Source: Terriglobales bacterium (GTDB lineage: Bacteria; Acidobacteriota; Terriglobia; Terriglobales; Acidobacteriaceae). Taken from it: a stretch of 64,000 bases of DNA. A program made the position numbers and the translations under genes. The notes beneath the pieces were generated by a model that was not told where the DNA came from, did no database searches, and saw only the letters and a list, made by a program, of their open reading frames with translations. The stretch's first letter is position 1. The number at the start of each line of letters is the position of its first letter. The DNA is taken from contig JAICSO010000006.1 in the NCBI GenBank assembly GCA_025936825.1, forward strand, positions 1 through 64,000, given 5' to 3'. Positions 1 to 8,953 of this stretch are shown here, piece after piece.

Positions 1-245
1 GCACCGAGCGAAACCAATCGCTCCTCGAGAGTGCGGATGGAAGCATGGCGACAGTGGTCACTCGGCAAGGAAAAAATCTTTGTCCAGCAAAATCGAAACG
101 AATGCGCTTGACACAGACCGGCCTTCTCATGGAAGGCGATTTAGCAGAGTGCGCGTGAGTTGAGGACGTTCTCAGGGTTCAAGATTTTGGAGTAGGCTCC
201 GCATTCACGAAAGGTGAGCTGTCCCGGCAATCAAAAAGAGAAGAA
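1..245. other. Non-coding left edge
   Basis: I see no gene in these bases. They lie downstream of the minus-strand glycoside hydrolase that ends at 246. A TTGACA-like hexamer occurs near 112, but no matching -10 box is evident at 16-18 bp, so I do not call a promoter. Confidence 0.5.
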
Positions 246-2741
246 TTACCAAGTGATCGTTACAAGTTTCTCCACGTAGCCGGTCCCGGGCGGAAATTGA
301 ACAATAATTTGGCCTGCAGACGCCGTTGCGCCATCGATGCGCAAGTTTCCCGTAAGATTTTGTCGGAGAAAAAGAGTTTTGCGGCTGCCTGCTGGGGCGG
401 ATAGTCTAAGCTGCAAAGAACGGTCAGCGTATTTCTCATCGATGACCTTGAGCTGCGATGTGCGCGCGCCGGGTTGGGGTGGTTCATGGCTCAGCCCAAT
501 CTCAACCGCGGGAAGTGGGATCAACAACTCATCCTTAACGACCTTCGCGCCGATAGCGTGAGATGCGAGCGTGACCGAACTTGCGGAGTTGGCGTCGAGA
601 CGCACGACGAGATGCGCACCAGTTCTCCGCATCGTGAGGTTCACGCGCGAGTTCCCGAGTGGAACACCTGAAACCTGGGCCTCGTCCCACTGCGCCGGCA
701 GCGAGGGCGTGACCGTCAATTCGTGTTCACTCGAATTCCATTCCAGCCCGAAAAGACCGCGCAAGGCAGGCGTGATCACCATGGCCGACGACCATAGTTG
801 ATGCGAACTGCTTCGCCCCAGCCAGCGAAAGAACTCCCCTGAAAGCAGTTCGGTCACGGAGCCCAAGTCTTCGCTCCAGGTGAGGTCGGCATTCTGCATC
901 AGGTGCGAGTATCCCGAGAGAATTCGGCCGGTGCGATATTCGCTTAGTGATACCCAGCCCGTAAATAGTGGCCAAACACTGCCCTCGTGATAGCTGATGG
1001 GATCGTAAAAGCTGACTTGCGGACTTAGATCGCGCGTACCCCAATCCGTGGAGAATTCCGCCGAAGCCCAGCGAGTGAGTGCTCCGTCTGGATGCGCTAA
1101 CTTGAAGTTGCCATCCCACCACGCGACAGAAGGGTAAATTGTCGGACTGCTATCGCGGGAGCCGTCGGCGTTCCAGCTGAATGCGTAGAAGTTATTGGCG
1201 GGCTGGTAATACTCCTTCTCGATCAAATTCGCGATCCGTGCGGCGCGCTGGGATGCAGCCTGCGCAAGTTCCACATGTCCGGTTGCTCGGGAGAGTTCAG
1301 CAAAAGCAGCGCTGGCTTGTTGATCGAGCGCAGCCAGATAAATTTCCTGATGCGGCATGGCGGGAATCCATGATTCCACCCAGGCAGTGCCAAATGCGTT
1401 GTCGTAGATGCCGTCACCGTCTGAATCGTGGGAACTTTCAAAGTTCCAGGCTTTCGCCAGTGAATCCCAGTGAGAGTTCACAAAGCCCGTATCACCGCTG
1501 ATTTTGAGGTAGTCGTTCGTCGCCATTAGCAACAACGGGGTCGCGTCTGCGGAAGCGTACTCGTAAGGCAGCGAACTCCAGTTCACCAGATTCGCGGTTT
1601 GCGACCACTCGTGCATGATCTTCCCTTCCGGACTCTGCCGCCGCAGCAGAAACTCGATTTCATCGCGCGTGAGTTGGAAATCGCCGTAACTGTTGACTGC
1701 ATAGAGCGTCCACAATGAGTCGCGGCCGAAGAACCATCCAAAGCCCGGGCGAACTGAGTCGCCGGAGGGATAAAAGCCGGCTGCGAGCGCAGTCTCGTCG
1801 TGAGCCGGAGTCGTCTGCACCTTCAGCTGGTCAATTGCCACTTCTGCCCATGCAAATGCGTCATTGAAGTCTTTGTCGGGCGTTTTGATCGTCAGGTGAT
1901 TCGAAAAAAAGCTCCTGTAGTACTCGGCATTTTGCTCGTACAGATTTTCAATCGACGCCTGCAGTGTTTCCAGCTTCTTTGCTAGGGCTGGAGTTCGCGA
2001 ATCTGCGACTGTGTCCCCTGTGACCAACAGAAGCGGAAATAGTTTGTTGCCGTCGCGTGCCGGATCAAAATTCAGGACGAGTTGCGAAGGATATGACTTT
2101 GGCTGCTCTTGATACGGCGGCAGTATCCCTGCATGCGCCCCCGGCATGGCAATCGCGGCCGCATGATCGGGAAACGCGAGGTGCAAAACATAGAATCCGC
2201 CACTCGGGCTTGCGACCCATTCCGGAGAAGGGTAAGCGTCCGACGGCGCCGGCCACATTCGCTTCATCTCCGGAGTGAATTGGAACGTGAGCGTAATAGG
2301 GCGCGCTGATTGGATTTGAAAGAATGCCAGAACACCTGCACCGTCTGGCGCGTTATGTGGCGCAAAAAGCACTTCGCGTATGGTGAAAGCTGCATGCGAG
2401 AACGTGATGATCGTATGATCCGGGCGAACTTCAATGACCGCAGCTAGTGCGTTGACATCGATGGGGACTGGATAATTCTGCATCTCGGCAGTGATCCGCA
2501 GGTTGCTAAAAATTTTCCAAGGGAAAACCCAGGCTTCGCAGGATCCGTCCTGTCGCCCCAGAACGCCTCCGCGCGGACCGATCACAGTAAATGGGCGCGC
2601 CGGGACCGCTTCACGCACAATTTTCAGAGGCACCGTTTCTTCAAATGGAAACTCCGCAACCGGGGCAATGGATTGCGAGATGAGAGGCGTGACCAGTGCG
2701 CAAATCCAGAGGACGACCAACGACAAGAGTCTTGCTTTCAT
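246..2741 (-). CDS. Secreted amylo-alpha-1,6-glucosidase-like (GH63/GH133-type) glycoside hydrolase
   Basis: An 831-residue protein with a classical signal peptide (about residues 1-26, ending SQSIA). A poorly conserved N-terminal beta-rich region is followed by an (alpha/alpha)6-type catalytic region (about 300-680) with motifs seen in glycogen-debranching and MGH1-like hydrolases: GWFFGRDSLW, PEGKIMHEW and DSDGDGIYDN, the last resembling a calcium-binding loop. A short C-terminal beta-sandwich follows. It probably trims alpha-glucan or mannosylglycerate-type oligosaccharides outside the cytoplasm; the exact substrate cannot be read from sequence. Its ATG lies 18 bp after the stop of the upstream trehalase gene on the same strand, so the two probably form one operon for extracytoplasmic sugar release. 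Confidence 0.8.
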   Translation of the reverse strand: MKARLLSLVVLWICALVTPLISQSIAPVAEFPFEETVPLKIVREAVPARPFTVIGPRGGVLGRQDGSCEAWVFPWKIFSNLRITAEMQNYPVPIDVNALAAVIEVRPDHTIITFSHAAFTIREVLFAPHNAPDGAGVLAFFQIQSARPITLTFQFTPEMKRMWPAPSDAYPSPEWVASPSGGFYVLHLAFPDHAAAIAMPGAHAGILPPYQEQPKSYPSQLVLNFDPARDGNKLFPLLLVTGDTVADSRTPALAKKLETLQASIENLYEQNAEYYRSFFSNHLTIKTPDKDFNDAFAWAEVAIDQLKVQTTPAHDETALAAGFYPSGDSVRPGFGWFFGRDSLWTLYAVNSYGDFQLTRDEIEFLLRRQSPEGKIMHEWSQTANLVNWSSLPYEYASADATPLLLMATNDYLKISGDTGFVNSHWDSLAKAWNFESSHDSDGDGIYDNAFGTAWVESWIPAMPHQEIYLAALDQQASAAFAELSRATGHVELAQAASQRAARIANLIEKEYYQPANNFYAFSWNADGSRDSSPTIYPSVAWWDGNFKLAHPDGALTRWASAEFSTDWGTRDLSPQVSFYDPISYHEGSVWPLFTGWVSLSEYRTGRILSGYSHLMQNADLTWSEDLGSVTELLSGEFFRWLGRSSSHQLWSSAMVITPALRGLFGLEWNSSEHELTVTPSLPAQWDEAQVSGVPLGNSRVNLTMRRTGAHLVVRLDANSASSVTLASHAIGAKVVKDELLIPLPAVEIGLSHEPPQPGARTSQLKVIDEKYADRSLQLRLSAPAGSRKTLFLRQNLTGNLRIDGATASAGQIIVQFPPGTGYVEKLVTITW

Positions 2742-2759
2742 TGCTGTTCCTGAACCAGG

Positions 2760-4469
2760 TTAATGGGATATGCCGGCCAAAGGCCTTTTTGCAGAGATAC
2801 GGTTCCTCTGATCAGTCGGAAGCGCGTGTAACAATTCCAGAAAAACGCCATTGGTCCAACCAAATCCGACGACGTTGGCGGAATATCCGGCGCCCACATG
2901 GGTCTCCGACGATCGAGTCACGACATTGTATTTCTCCCGAATGGTGCCATCTCGGAGGAAATTCTCGAGCACTGTAGAGAGAAATTCTGTGGAAACGCGG
3001 TTGGCCTCTGAGTTGTAACCGTACCGTCGCATGCCCTCGATCGCCAGCAACTGAAGCGGCGCCCATCCATAGGGATAGTCCCACTGCCCTTCGGATTTTT
3101 CCAGGCTGGTGACGATGCCTCCAGGCATCTCGAATCTCTGCAAGTTCCCCATCACGGTCCTTGCTTGTGCATCCGTAGCCAGCCCCGCCCACAAAGGATA
3201 AAACGTTGCCGCAAACAGGTAGGTTGATCTCTGGTTTAGGTCGAAACGGTAATCGAAAAACAGTCCCTGCTGCTCGTCCCAGAGATACTTCTGAATAGCT
3301 TGCCTGCGTGCTTCGGATTCATCGTGCCATCTTTGCGCTTCGCCGTTCTTGCCGAGCAGCCGCGCCATGCTCTCCAGATCACGCTCAGTTTTGAAAAGCA
3401 AACTGTTAAGACAAACGGGAGCATAGTGATGAGTCGCCGCGCCATAGGCTCCAAAGCGGAATGAAATGTCGAACCCCGACTCGCGCATCGACCGATCGCC
3501 CTTGTAATAGTCAGGCGTCAACCGGATCGAATAAACAGGGCCGCAATCCTTGCTCCCCTCGCGACTACAAACGCGCAATTCGTAGGGCTGCCCTAAACTC
3601 TTTTGACCTTGGGCGTCCGATGCAGGAACCGTGAAGTTGGGGACCACGGGATGTAGAAGGAAATACGTTGCGACCTGACGATACGTGCCGGCTTCCTCCT
3701 TGAGAGCCTCGATTGCCGGGCCATCGCCCAAATCGTAGTAGCGAGAGAGGCCAGTGTTACCGGCCAGATGCGACTCGCGCGTCCACATTTCATGATCGCG
3801 CTCGACGTAGGAATACGCACGTTCCATCCAGGCATGGTCATCTTGGTGAGCGGCTACTTCCGCATCGTGCACCGCCATGACCATGGAACTCAGAAATGGC
3901 GGCTGCGATCGCGATAAGTAATAGGTACGGTTTGCATTGAGCACGGCGCCATAATGCTCGATTTCGAAGAAGAAGTTCTCCACCATCCCGCGTGCTAACT
4001 CTACGCGACCATCTCGCAACAGCCCCCGAATGATGAAGTAGCTGTCCCAGCCATACATCTCATTGAAGCGACCGCCCGGAACCACGTATTTATTGGGCAG
4101 ATAAAGCAAGCCGGCCGGGTGAATGGATTCCAGATGGCTTGCATCGGTGTGATTCGCAACGACCGGCAGCTGCTCGACATCCACGTGGCATTGCTCGCGC
4201 ATGGTCCGAAGTTCGGCTGGATCTTTGAAGTCTGCTGGCAAATAAAGCACCGGGGTCGCGGACAGTTTCGGATCAGTGATTCCGGTGCACGACGTCGTCG
4301 AGCGCGTGAGAGAGTCCCAGGCACCGTGAATGTAAGCCACAATCTTGTTCAGACCGGCATCGGCGCTGGTATTGGGCTGCGCAGAGACGGATGGCTTTAG
4401 CAGTGTGAAAAAGATCGCGGAGATTACGAATCGTAGTGGCAGTTGAATGCGCGGCCGTCTATCTCTCAT
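2760..4469 (-). CDS. treA: Secreted trehalase, GH37
   Basis: This 569-residue protein should hydrolyse trehalose to two glucoses in the periplasm or outside. Both GH37 signatures are present: PGGRFNEMYGWDSY (about residue 140) and QWDYPYGWAPLQ (about 465). The probable catalytic acid lies in RESGFDISFRFG and the base in IREKYNV. I chose the ATG at 4469 because it opens a signal peptide (RFVISAIFFTLLKPSVSAQ). The frame stays open upstream to 5648, but that part is antisense to the divergent alpha-galactosidase-like gene and looks like shadow. It is followed after 18 bp by a second glycoside hydrolase, giving a small sugar-scavenging operon divergent from another hydrolase. Confidence 0.9.
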   Translation of the reverse strand: MRDRRPRIQLPLRFVISAIFFTLLKPSVSAQPNTSADAGLNKIVAYIHGAWDSLTRSTTSCTGITDPKLSATPVLYLPADFKDPAELRTMREQCHVDVEQLPVVANHTDASHLESIHPAGLLYLPNKYVVPGGRFNEMYGWDSYFIIRGLLRDGRVELARGMVENFFFEIEHYGAVLNANRTYYLSRSQPPFLSSMVMAVHDAEVAAHQDDHAWMERAYSYVERDHEMWTRESHLAGNTGLSRYYDLGDGPAIEALKEEAGTYRQVATYFLLHPVVPNFTVPASDAQGQKSLGQPYELRVCSREGSKDCGPVYSIRLTPDYYKGDRSMRESGFDISFRFGAYGAATHHYAPVCLNSLLFKTERDLESMARLLGKNGEAQRWHDESEARRQAIQKYLWDEQQGLFFDYRFDLNQRSTYLFAATFYPLWAGLATDAQARTVMGNLQRFEMPGGIVTSLEKSEGQWDYPYGWAPLQLLAIEGMRRYGYNSEANRVSTEFLSTVLENFLRDGTIREKYNVVTRSSETHVGAGYSANVVGFGWTNGVFLELLHALPTDQRNRISAKRPLAGISH

Positions 4470-4550
4470 AGGATTGACTCTACAGATGCGAACTGCAGCA
4501 TGGCGAAAGCAGTTTCTGTACCTTATTGGAAGCCGTTTATAGGAGTGCTG

Positions 4551-6713
4551 ATGCTTCGTGGTGTCGTCCTCGACGCAGTTCTCGTATTCATAGCAGTTCT
4601 GGCTTCGGCAAACGAGATCCGCGCCACGCTCCGAACCTCTGATACGGTCCTTGAACTTGCGGCGGGGGAAAGTGCGCCTCGAGTTGTATCGCTCAGTAAC
4701 GGCCAGCATCAGTTCATCAACTCGGCTCCCGAAGCGCTGATCAATCGCGTAGAAGTAGCAGGACGTTGGCTTCCGCTGCACTGGAGCTTCGTTCCTGAGG
4801 CAACCCAGCATGATTCCCATCGAGTGGCATTCGTTTACGAAAACCAATCGCCGCATTTGCGGCTCACTTGGGAATGGCAGGCGCGCTCTGGATTCGGTCC
4901 TATCGAGCACGCACTCCGAATCAACAATCTCGATTCGAGAGAAATATGGCTGCCGTTGCAGAGCAGCTTCCAATTCAGTTGGAATTGTCCAACGACGGAG
5001 GCGCTTGAAAACTCTTTTATAGAAAAAGGGGCGGGCAAACCCTCTCTTGTCGGAACTCACGTGGAACCAATCCCCGCCGGCTACAAATGGATTGGCACAT
5101 CGAGTACCTACGCCCATCCCAAGGCGAACGAACCGCGGGAAATCATTCCATGGTTCCTGGTACAGGAGGCTAGTGGCGCGCGAGACGGCTGGTATGTTGG
5201 CGTCGAGTTTAGCGGACGCGTGCAAACGGCTCTGGAACGCGACAAGCGGCAGTTGAAGGGAACAGTCGGATTGAATCCGAATCCCGGTCCGCTTCGCACT
5301 CGCGTGACCGCGGGAGAGATTTTCGAAACTCCAACCGTTTTTCTTGGCGCGACTCACGGCGGGCTGGACGCCGCTGGAAATGTTCTGCGGCGCTGGGTGC
5401 GCGAGGTCCTGGGTAACCCGGCGACTTGGCAGAATCCCAATTTCCCGCTCTTGGTGAATAACAGTTGGGGCGGCGGGATGAAGGTCAACGAGCAAATCGC
5501 CGAAGCCATGATCCGCGATGCGACGGACCTCGGCCTGGAAATGTTTCACGTGGATGCCGGCTGGTTTCGCGGCGTGGGCGACTGGTATCCCGATCCGCAG
5601 AAGTTTCCACAGGGTCTCGCACAAATTGCGGACTACGCCCATCAGCACGGGCTGAAATTTGGTCTATGGGTGGATTGGACGCAAGCTGGGCTGGACGAAA
5701 ATCCCGGAGCGCTGAACGCCAAAGACCCAAAGGTGCGGGATTGGCTCCTCAACGATCTTCCGCCTGATTGGAAGCCGGAGGAATTTAAAGGTGAAACCAT
5801 CGATATCAGCGTTCCTGCAGCGAAGGCTTGGGCGCAAGACGAGGTTGAGCGAATCGTCTCTGATTACCACCTCGACATGCTGGAACATGACGGATATCTC
5901 GTGGCGCAAGGCTGCAAACGTCGAGACCATCCGCATGCCCCTCCCGGTGAGCGCAAATGGGTCTACAAGGACGAGGGCTTCTATTGGGTTGACAGCTCGA
6001 ACTCAACCGATGTCAGTTACCACGCGACGCGGGCATATTACGACATCTATTCGCATTTGAGAAAAGAGCATCCCGGCCTCCTGCTCGAAGTCTGCAACGA
6101 TGGCGGACGCATGGTAGATTTTGGCAGCGCAACACACGCCGACTACTTCTCGATCACCGATTCCTACGATCCGGTTTCCAATCGACAAGCGTTTTACGAC
6201 GCCAGCCACGTTCTGCCAAGCGCAATGCTCGAAAGTTACGTGGAGAAATGGCCAACACCAAATCTTGGAAATTTCATTTACATGCTCCGCAGTGGAATGA
6301 TGGGATGGCTCACCATCATGATCGACACAACCCAGTGGACTCCCGAGCAGCACGTGGCCGCAAAAGAAGAAATCAAACTATACAAGGCGAAGCTGCGCTC
6401 GCTGATTCGTGACGCAAATTTGTACCATATTTCGCCACGGCCAGACGGGATTCAGTGGGATGGTATTGAGTATTTCGATCCAAAGTCTAACCGTGGCGTG
6501 GTCTACGCCTTCCGCGGTTCCAAAAACGATGAATCAACTCACACCTACTTCCTTGAGGGATTGCACGCGGATGCCGAATACCGAGTCGACTTCCACGACA
6601 ACACTGCGCCAGATCAGGTTTTGACCGGTCGGGAGCTGATGGACCGGGGCTTGCGAGTCACCTTGGCTCGCCCTGAAACTTCGGAATTGATCTTTCTAGA
6701 GCTGCTGCGCTGA
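4551..6713 (+). CDS. Secreted alpha-galactosidase-like glycoside hydrolase (clan GH-D, GH36/GH27-like)
   Basis: A 720-residue protein with a signal peptide (MLRGVVLDAVLVFIAVLASA), a beta-sandwich N-terminal domain (to about 270) and a TIM barrel. Barrel motifs include NNSWGGGMKV, FHVDAGWFRGVGDWYPDP, KFGLWVDW, MLEHDGYLV (likely nucleophile Asp) and SITDSYDPVSNRQ (likely acid/base Asp region). These fit melibiases, which release terminal alpha-galactose, but the usual KWDxN nucleophile signature is replaced. I chose ATG 4551 because AGGAG sits 5 bp upstream and it opens a clean signal peptide. An in-frame ATG at 4500 and one at 4443 (which overlaps the trehalase start) have no such support. It is divergent from the trehalase operon. 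Confidence 0.8.
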   Translation: MLRGVVLDAVLVFIAVLASANEIRATLRTSDTVLELAAGESAPRVVSLSNGQHQFINSAPEALINRVEVAGRWLPLHWSFVPEATQHDSHRVAFVYENQSPHLRLTWEWQARSGFGPIEHALRINNLDSREIWLPLQSSFQFSWNCPTTEALENSFIEKGAGKPSLVGTHVEPIPAGYKWIGTSSTYAHPKANEPREIIPWFLVQEASGARDGWYVGVEFSGRVQTALERDKRQLKGTVGLNPNPGPLRTRVTAGEIFETPTVFLGATHGGLDAAGNVLRRWVREVLGNPATWQNPNFPLLVNNSWGGGMKVNEQIAEAMIRDATDLGLEMFHVDAGWFRGVGDWYPDPQKFPQGLAQIADYAHQHGLKFGLWVDWTQAGLDENPGALNAKDPKVRDWLLNDLPPDWKPEEFKGETIDISVPAAKAWAQDEVERIVSDYHLDMLEHDGYLVAQGCKRRDHPHAPPGERKWVYKDEGFYWVDSSNSTDVSYHATRAYYDIYSHLRKEHPGLLLEVCNDGGRMVDFGSATHADYFSITDSYDPVSNRQAFYDASHVLPSAMLESYVEKWPTPNLGNFIYMLRSGMMGWLTIMIDTTQWTPEQHVAAKEEIKLYKAKLRSLIRDANLYHISPRPDGIQWDGIEYFDPKSNRGVVYAFRGSKNDESTHTYFLEGLHADAEYRVDFHDNTAPDQVLTGRELMDRGLRVTLARPETSELIFLELLR

Positions 6714-6768
6714 ACGAACTTGCCAGCATGTTTCTTCCTCGAGAAGGAAGCCATGCACAAGTCCGACA

Positions 6769-6797
6769 GAAAAACGACGGGCGAGCGCCCGTCGTTC
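6769..6797 (-). terminator. Rho-independent terminator of the secreted propeller-like gene
   Basis: A perfect 10-bp stem (AACGACGGGC with its complement) and a GAGC loop, followed on the minus strand by TTTT. It lies 15 bp past the minus-strand gene ending at 6812 and also separates it from the convergent hydrolase gene. Confidence 0.8.
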
Positions 6798-6811
6798 CAG
6801 AACATGATCAA

Positions 6812-8683
6812 TTATCTGAGTTGAACGATGGTAGTCTGCGCGCCATAAATGCTCTGCGCTCCACCTGTCGTGTTATTTGTGAGGAATTGAACGCTCAGGC
6901 TGTACTTCCCCAGCGGGCAAGTCTGAACCTGTCCCGAGGGCATGACACAGCTGCTGGTGTCCCAGTTGAATGCATACTGGCGACTGCCGTCGACGTTGAA
7001 CAGCGGAGTGATCGGACCGGCGCTGCCATGCGCTCCCGGCATGATGGGAACGAAAACGGGGTTCCCGTTGGCGTCCTCAACTAAGGCAATCGACAAGAGC
7101 GCCACCGCGTCGTTAATGAATGGGCCCCTGCGGCAAGCATTCGGGTTAGTTCCCAAAGCTAAATTGAACTTCACCGCAACTGTGCTTCCTGACTTAACGA
7201 TGGAAGCCATGGCCGTGTTCCAGCTGTTGAGGGTTCCCGTGAATGTATTGTTAACGGGTGGATTGAAACCACAGAAGGTACCAACCTCCTGGCCCGGCAA
7301 TGTGCTCATCTGGCGCGCATTTACGAGGAAGATATTGCACCTGAGGGACTTTGCGCCACCTGTGGTCAGATCCGCCGGCAAGTAGCCACCAATGGGCCAC
7401 GACCCGAGCTGTTGCAAGTTGGTGTGGCTGGGCTGGCAGTTCGTATTGGGGTCATCGCAAACCACGATTTCAGGATTGTTGACGGCCGGAGAGACGAGGT
7501 CTGAAACCTGGAAGTTGTTCGCACCGGAGGCACTGTTGCAGCCGTTCAGATTTGCAGTGCTGAATACAACTTCAAAGCCATCCAGCCCGAGATTGACCGC
7601 AGGATCCGCAGGAGTGCCGGAAAGACCGATCAAGCTATAAATGGCAGCGGGGCTGGCTAACCCAGCGAAAACGGTGCCACTGCAAGGCCCTGAGATCTGG
7701 TTCAATTCAAAGGCCGTGAACCCGAAGTTGAGGAGCACTGTTCCGTTCGAAACCGTGACAGTCCGCGCTGCCGTCATGGTTGGCGGCAGAGCGATTCCAA
7801 CGGCGCCGTTTGGAACGGGATAAGTTTGAATCGCCTGGCAGGTATTCGCATTGATGCTGCGCACGGAGCCTGCCTGCGCGCCAGCCACGGCAACATACAA
7901 AGTGTTATCGAGGGCCATCTGCATAAAGTTCGGAACATCGGCGTCCCCGAAGGTTTGACACTGGGTACCATTGGCGCCCTGCGCGTCGAACTGCATAACG
8001 TTGTGTTGGCCCTGATTGCCGACAAAGACCCCGCCGTCGCCTCGGCGCGCGATGCCCACGGGTTGAGAAAGTCCGCTGATAAAGGTCGTGGTGGCGGGAG
8101 ATGCAAGCGGAGTACGCAGAACGTTACCGTTTGTACGGTCGACCACAAGCAAGTCCCCAATGTTTTTTTGCGCGATTCCCTCACCGCTGCCTGAAATACC
8201 GACAAGCTGCGTGGGCGTCTGAACTCCGGAGCCTAGTGGGATGTTGGTGATCCCCGAGAAAACCCACAAGCCTGAGCCAGCCACGGTACTCGATACGACA
8301 AGATCACCGGTGGAGGTAATGCGTCCGCATTGCGGGTTTTGCAGCGCCCCGCCGTTGTAGATCTTTTCCAGAGTTGCGGGTGCAGCTGGATCGAAACGCC
8401 AGATTCGGCTGTTCGCGGGATCACAAACATAAACCAGGTAATGCGTAGTTCCGGCGGGATCGGCGGGAGGCAAATCGGCAACCGCGTTGTCGGGCGCCAC
8501 TACCATCCCTTCGTAGTCGGCGCCTTCCGTAGAAACCAATTGAGTCAGATTGCCGTTTACGGGGTTGAGACTATAAATGGCGCCCGCGGAACCGGTCGAA
8601 ACAAAAACTTGCGGCGCCCCCTGCGCCGACGCACCCACACAATAAAGACACACCACTGAGAGAACCCAACGAAGCTTGCACAT
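6812..8683 (-). CDS. Secreted beta-propeller-like protein, paralogue of the protein at 24673-26556
   Basis: A 623-residue exported protein of unknown function. It starts with a signal peptide (MCKLRWVLSVVCLYCVGASAQ). The first half has propeller-like repeats (QVFVSTGSAGAIYSLNP, RITSTGDLVVSSTVAGSGLW, GIARRGDGGVFVGNQGQHN) and the second half is cysteine-containing, low in charge and rich in Asn/Thr/Gly. The start at 8683 is fixed by AGGAGG about 8 bp upstream; the frame opens 21 codons earlier without support. The whole length aligns with the plus-strand protein 16 kb away, including both termini (the C-terminal SIYGAQTT is shared). The architecture suggests an extracellular or periplasmic binding or structural role, but no catalytic motif is visible. 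Confidence 0.75.
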   Translation of the reverse strand: MCKLRWVLSVVCLYCVGASAQGAPQVFVSTGSAGAIYSLNPVNGNLTQLVSTEGADYEGMVVAPDNAVADLPPADPAGTTHYLVYVCDPANSRIWRFDPAAPATLEKIYNGGALQNPQCGRITSTGDLVVSSTVAGSGLWVFSGITNIPLGSGVQTPTQLVGISGSGEGIAQKNIGDLLVVDRTNGNVLRTPLASPATTTFISGLSQPVGIARRGDGGVFVGNQGQHNVMQFDAQGANGTQCQTFGDADVPNFMQMALDNTLYVAVAGAQAGSVRSINANTCQAIQTYPVPNGAVGIALPPTMTAARTVTVSNGTVLLNFGFTAFELNQISGPCSGTVFAGLASPAAIYSLIGLSGTPADPAVNLGLDGFEVVFSTANLNGCNSASGANNFQVSDLVSPAVNNPEIVVCDDPNTNCQPSHTNLQQLGSWPIGGYLPADLTTGGAKSLRCNIFLVNARQMSTLPGQEVGTFCGFNPPVNNTFTGTLNSWNTAMASIVKSGSTVAVKFNLALGTNPNACRRGPFINDAVALLSIALVEDANGNPVFVPIMPGAHGSAGPITPLFNVDGSRQYAFNWDTSSCVMPSGQVQTCPLGKYSLSVQFLTNNTTGGAQSIYGAQTTIVQLR

Positions 8684-8953
8684 GCGACTTTCCTCCTGGG
8701 AGTCCGCAACGGGAAAGGGGGGATTTGCCCGGCGAATGTACCCCAATTTGACATTGTTCAGCTCAGGCGTGTCAAGTTAAAAGCCCGTCCCGTGCGCCTT
8801 TTCCTGGTTCAGCAGAGGTTCAGGACCCCGGGCCAACACTGACTGGCTAGCCTTCTATCGAGGATATCTTCTCCGCAATTCCAAAGCTCCGGATCATAAA
8901 CACCGTTTCCGCAACCTCCTGTGTAAAATTGCTGAGACCTTTTACTCCGCCAC

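Noticed and set aside
4470-5648. N-terminal 390 or so codons of the long minus-strand frame ahead of trehalase
   Set aside because: They are antisense to the alpha-galactosidase-like gene, have no protein-like features, and the trehalase signal peptide begins at 4469.
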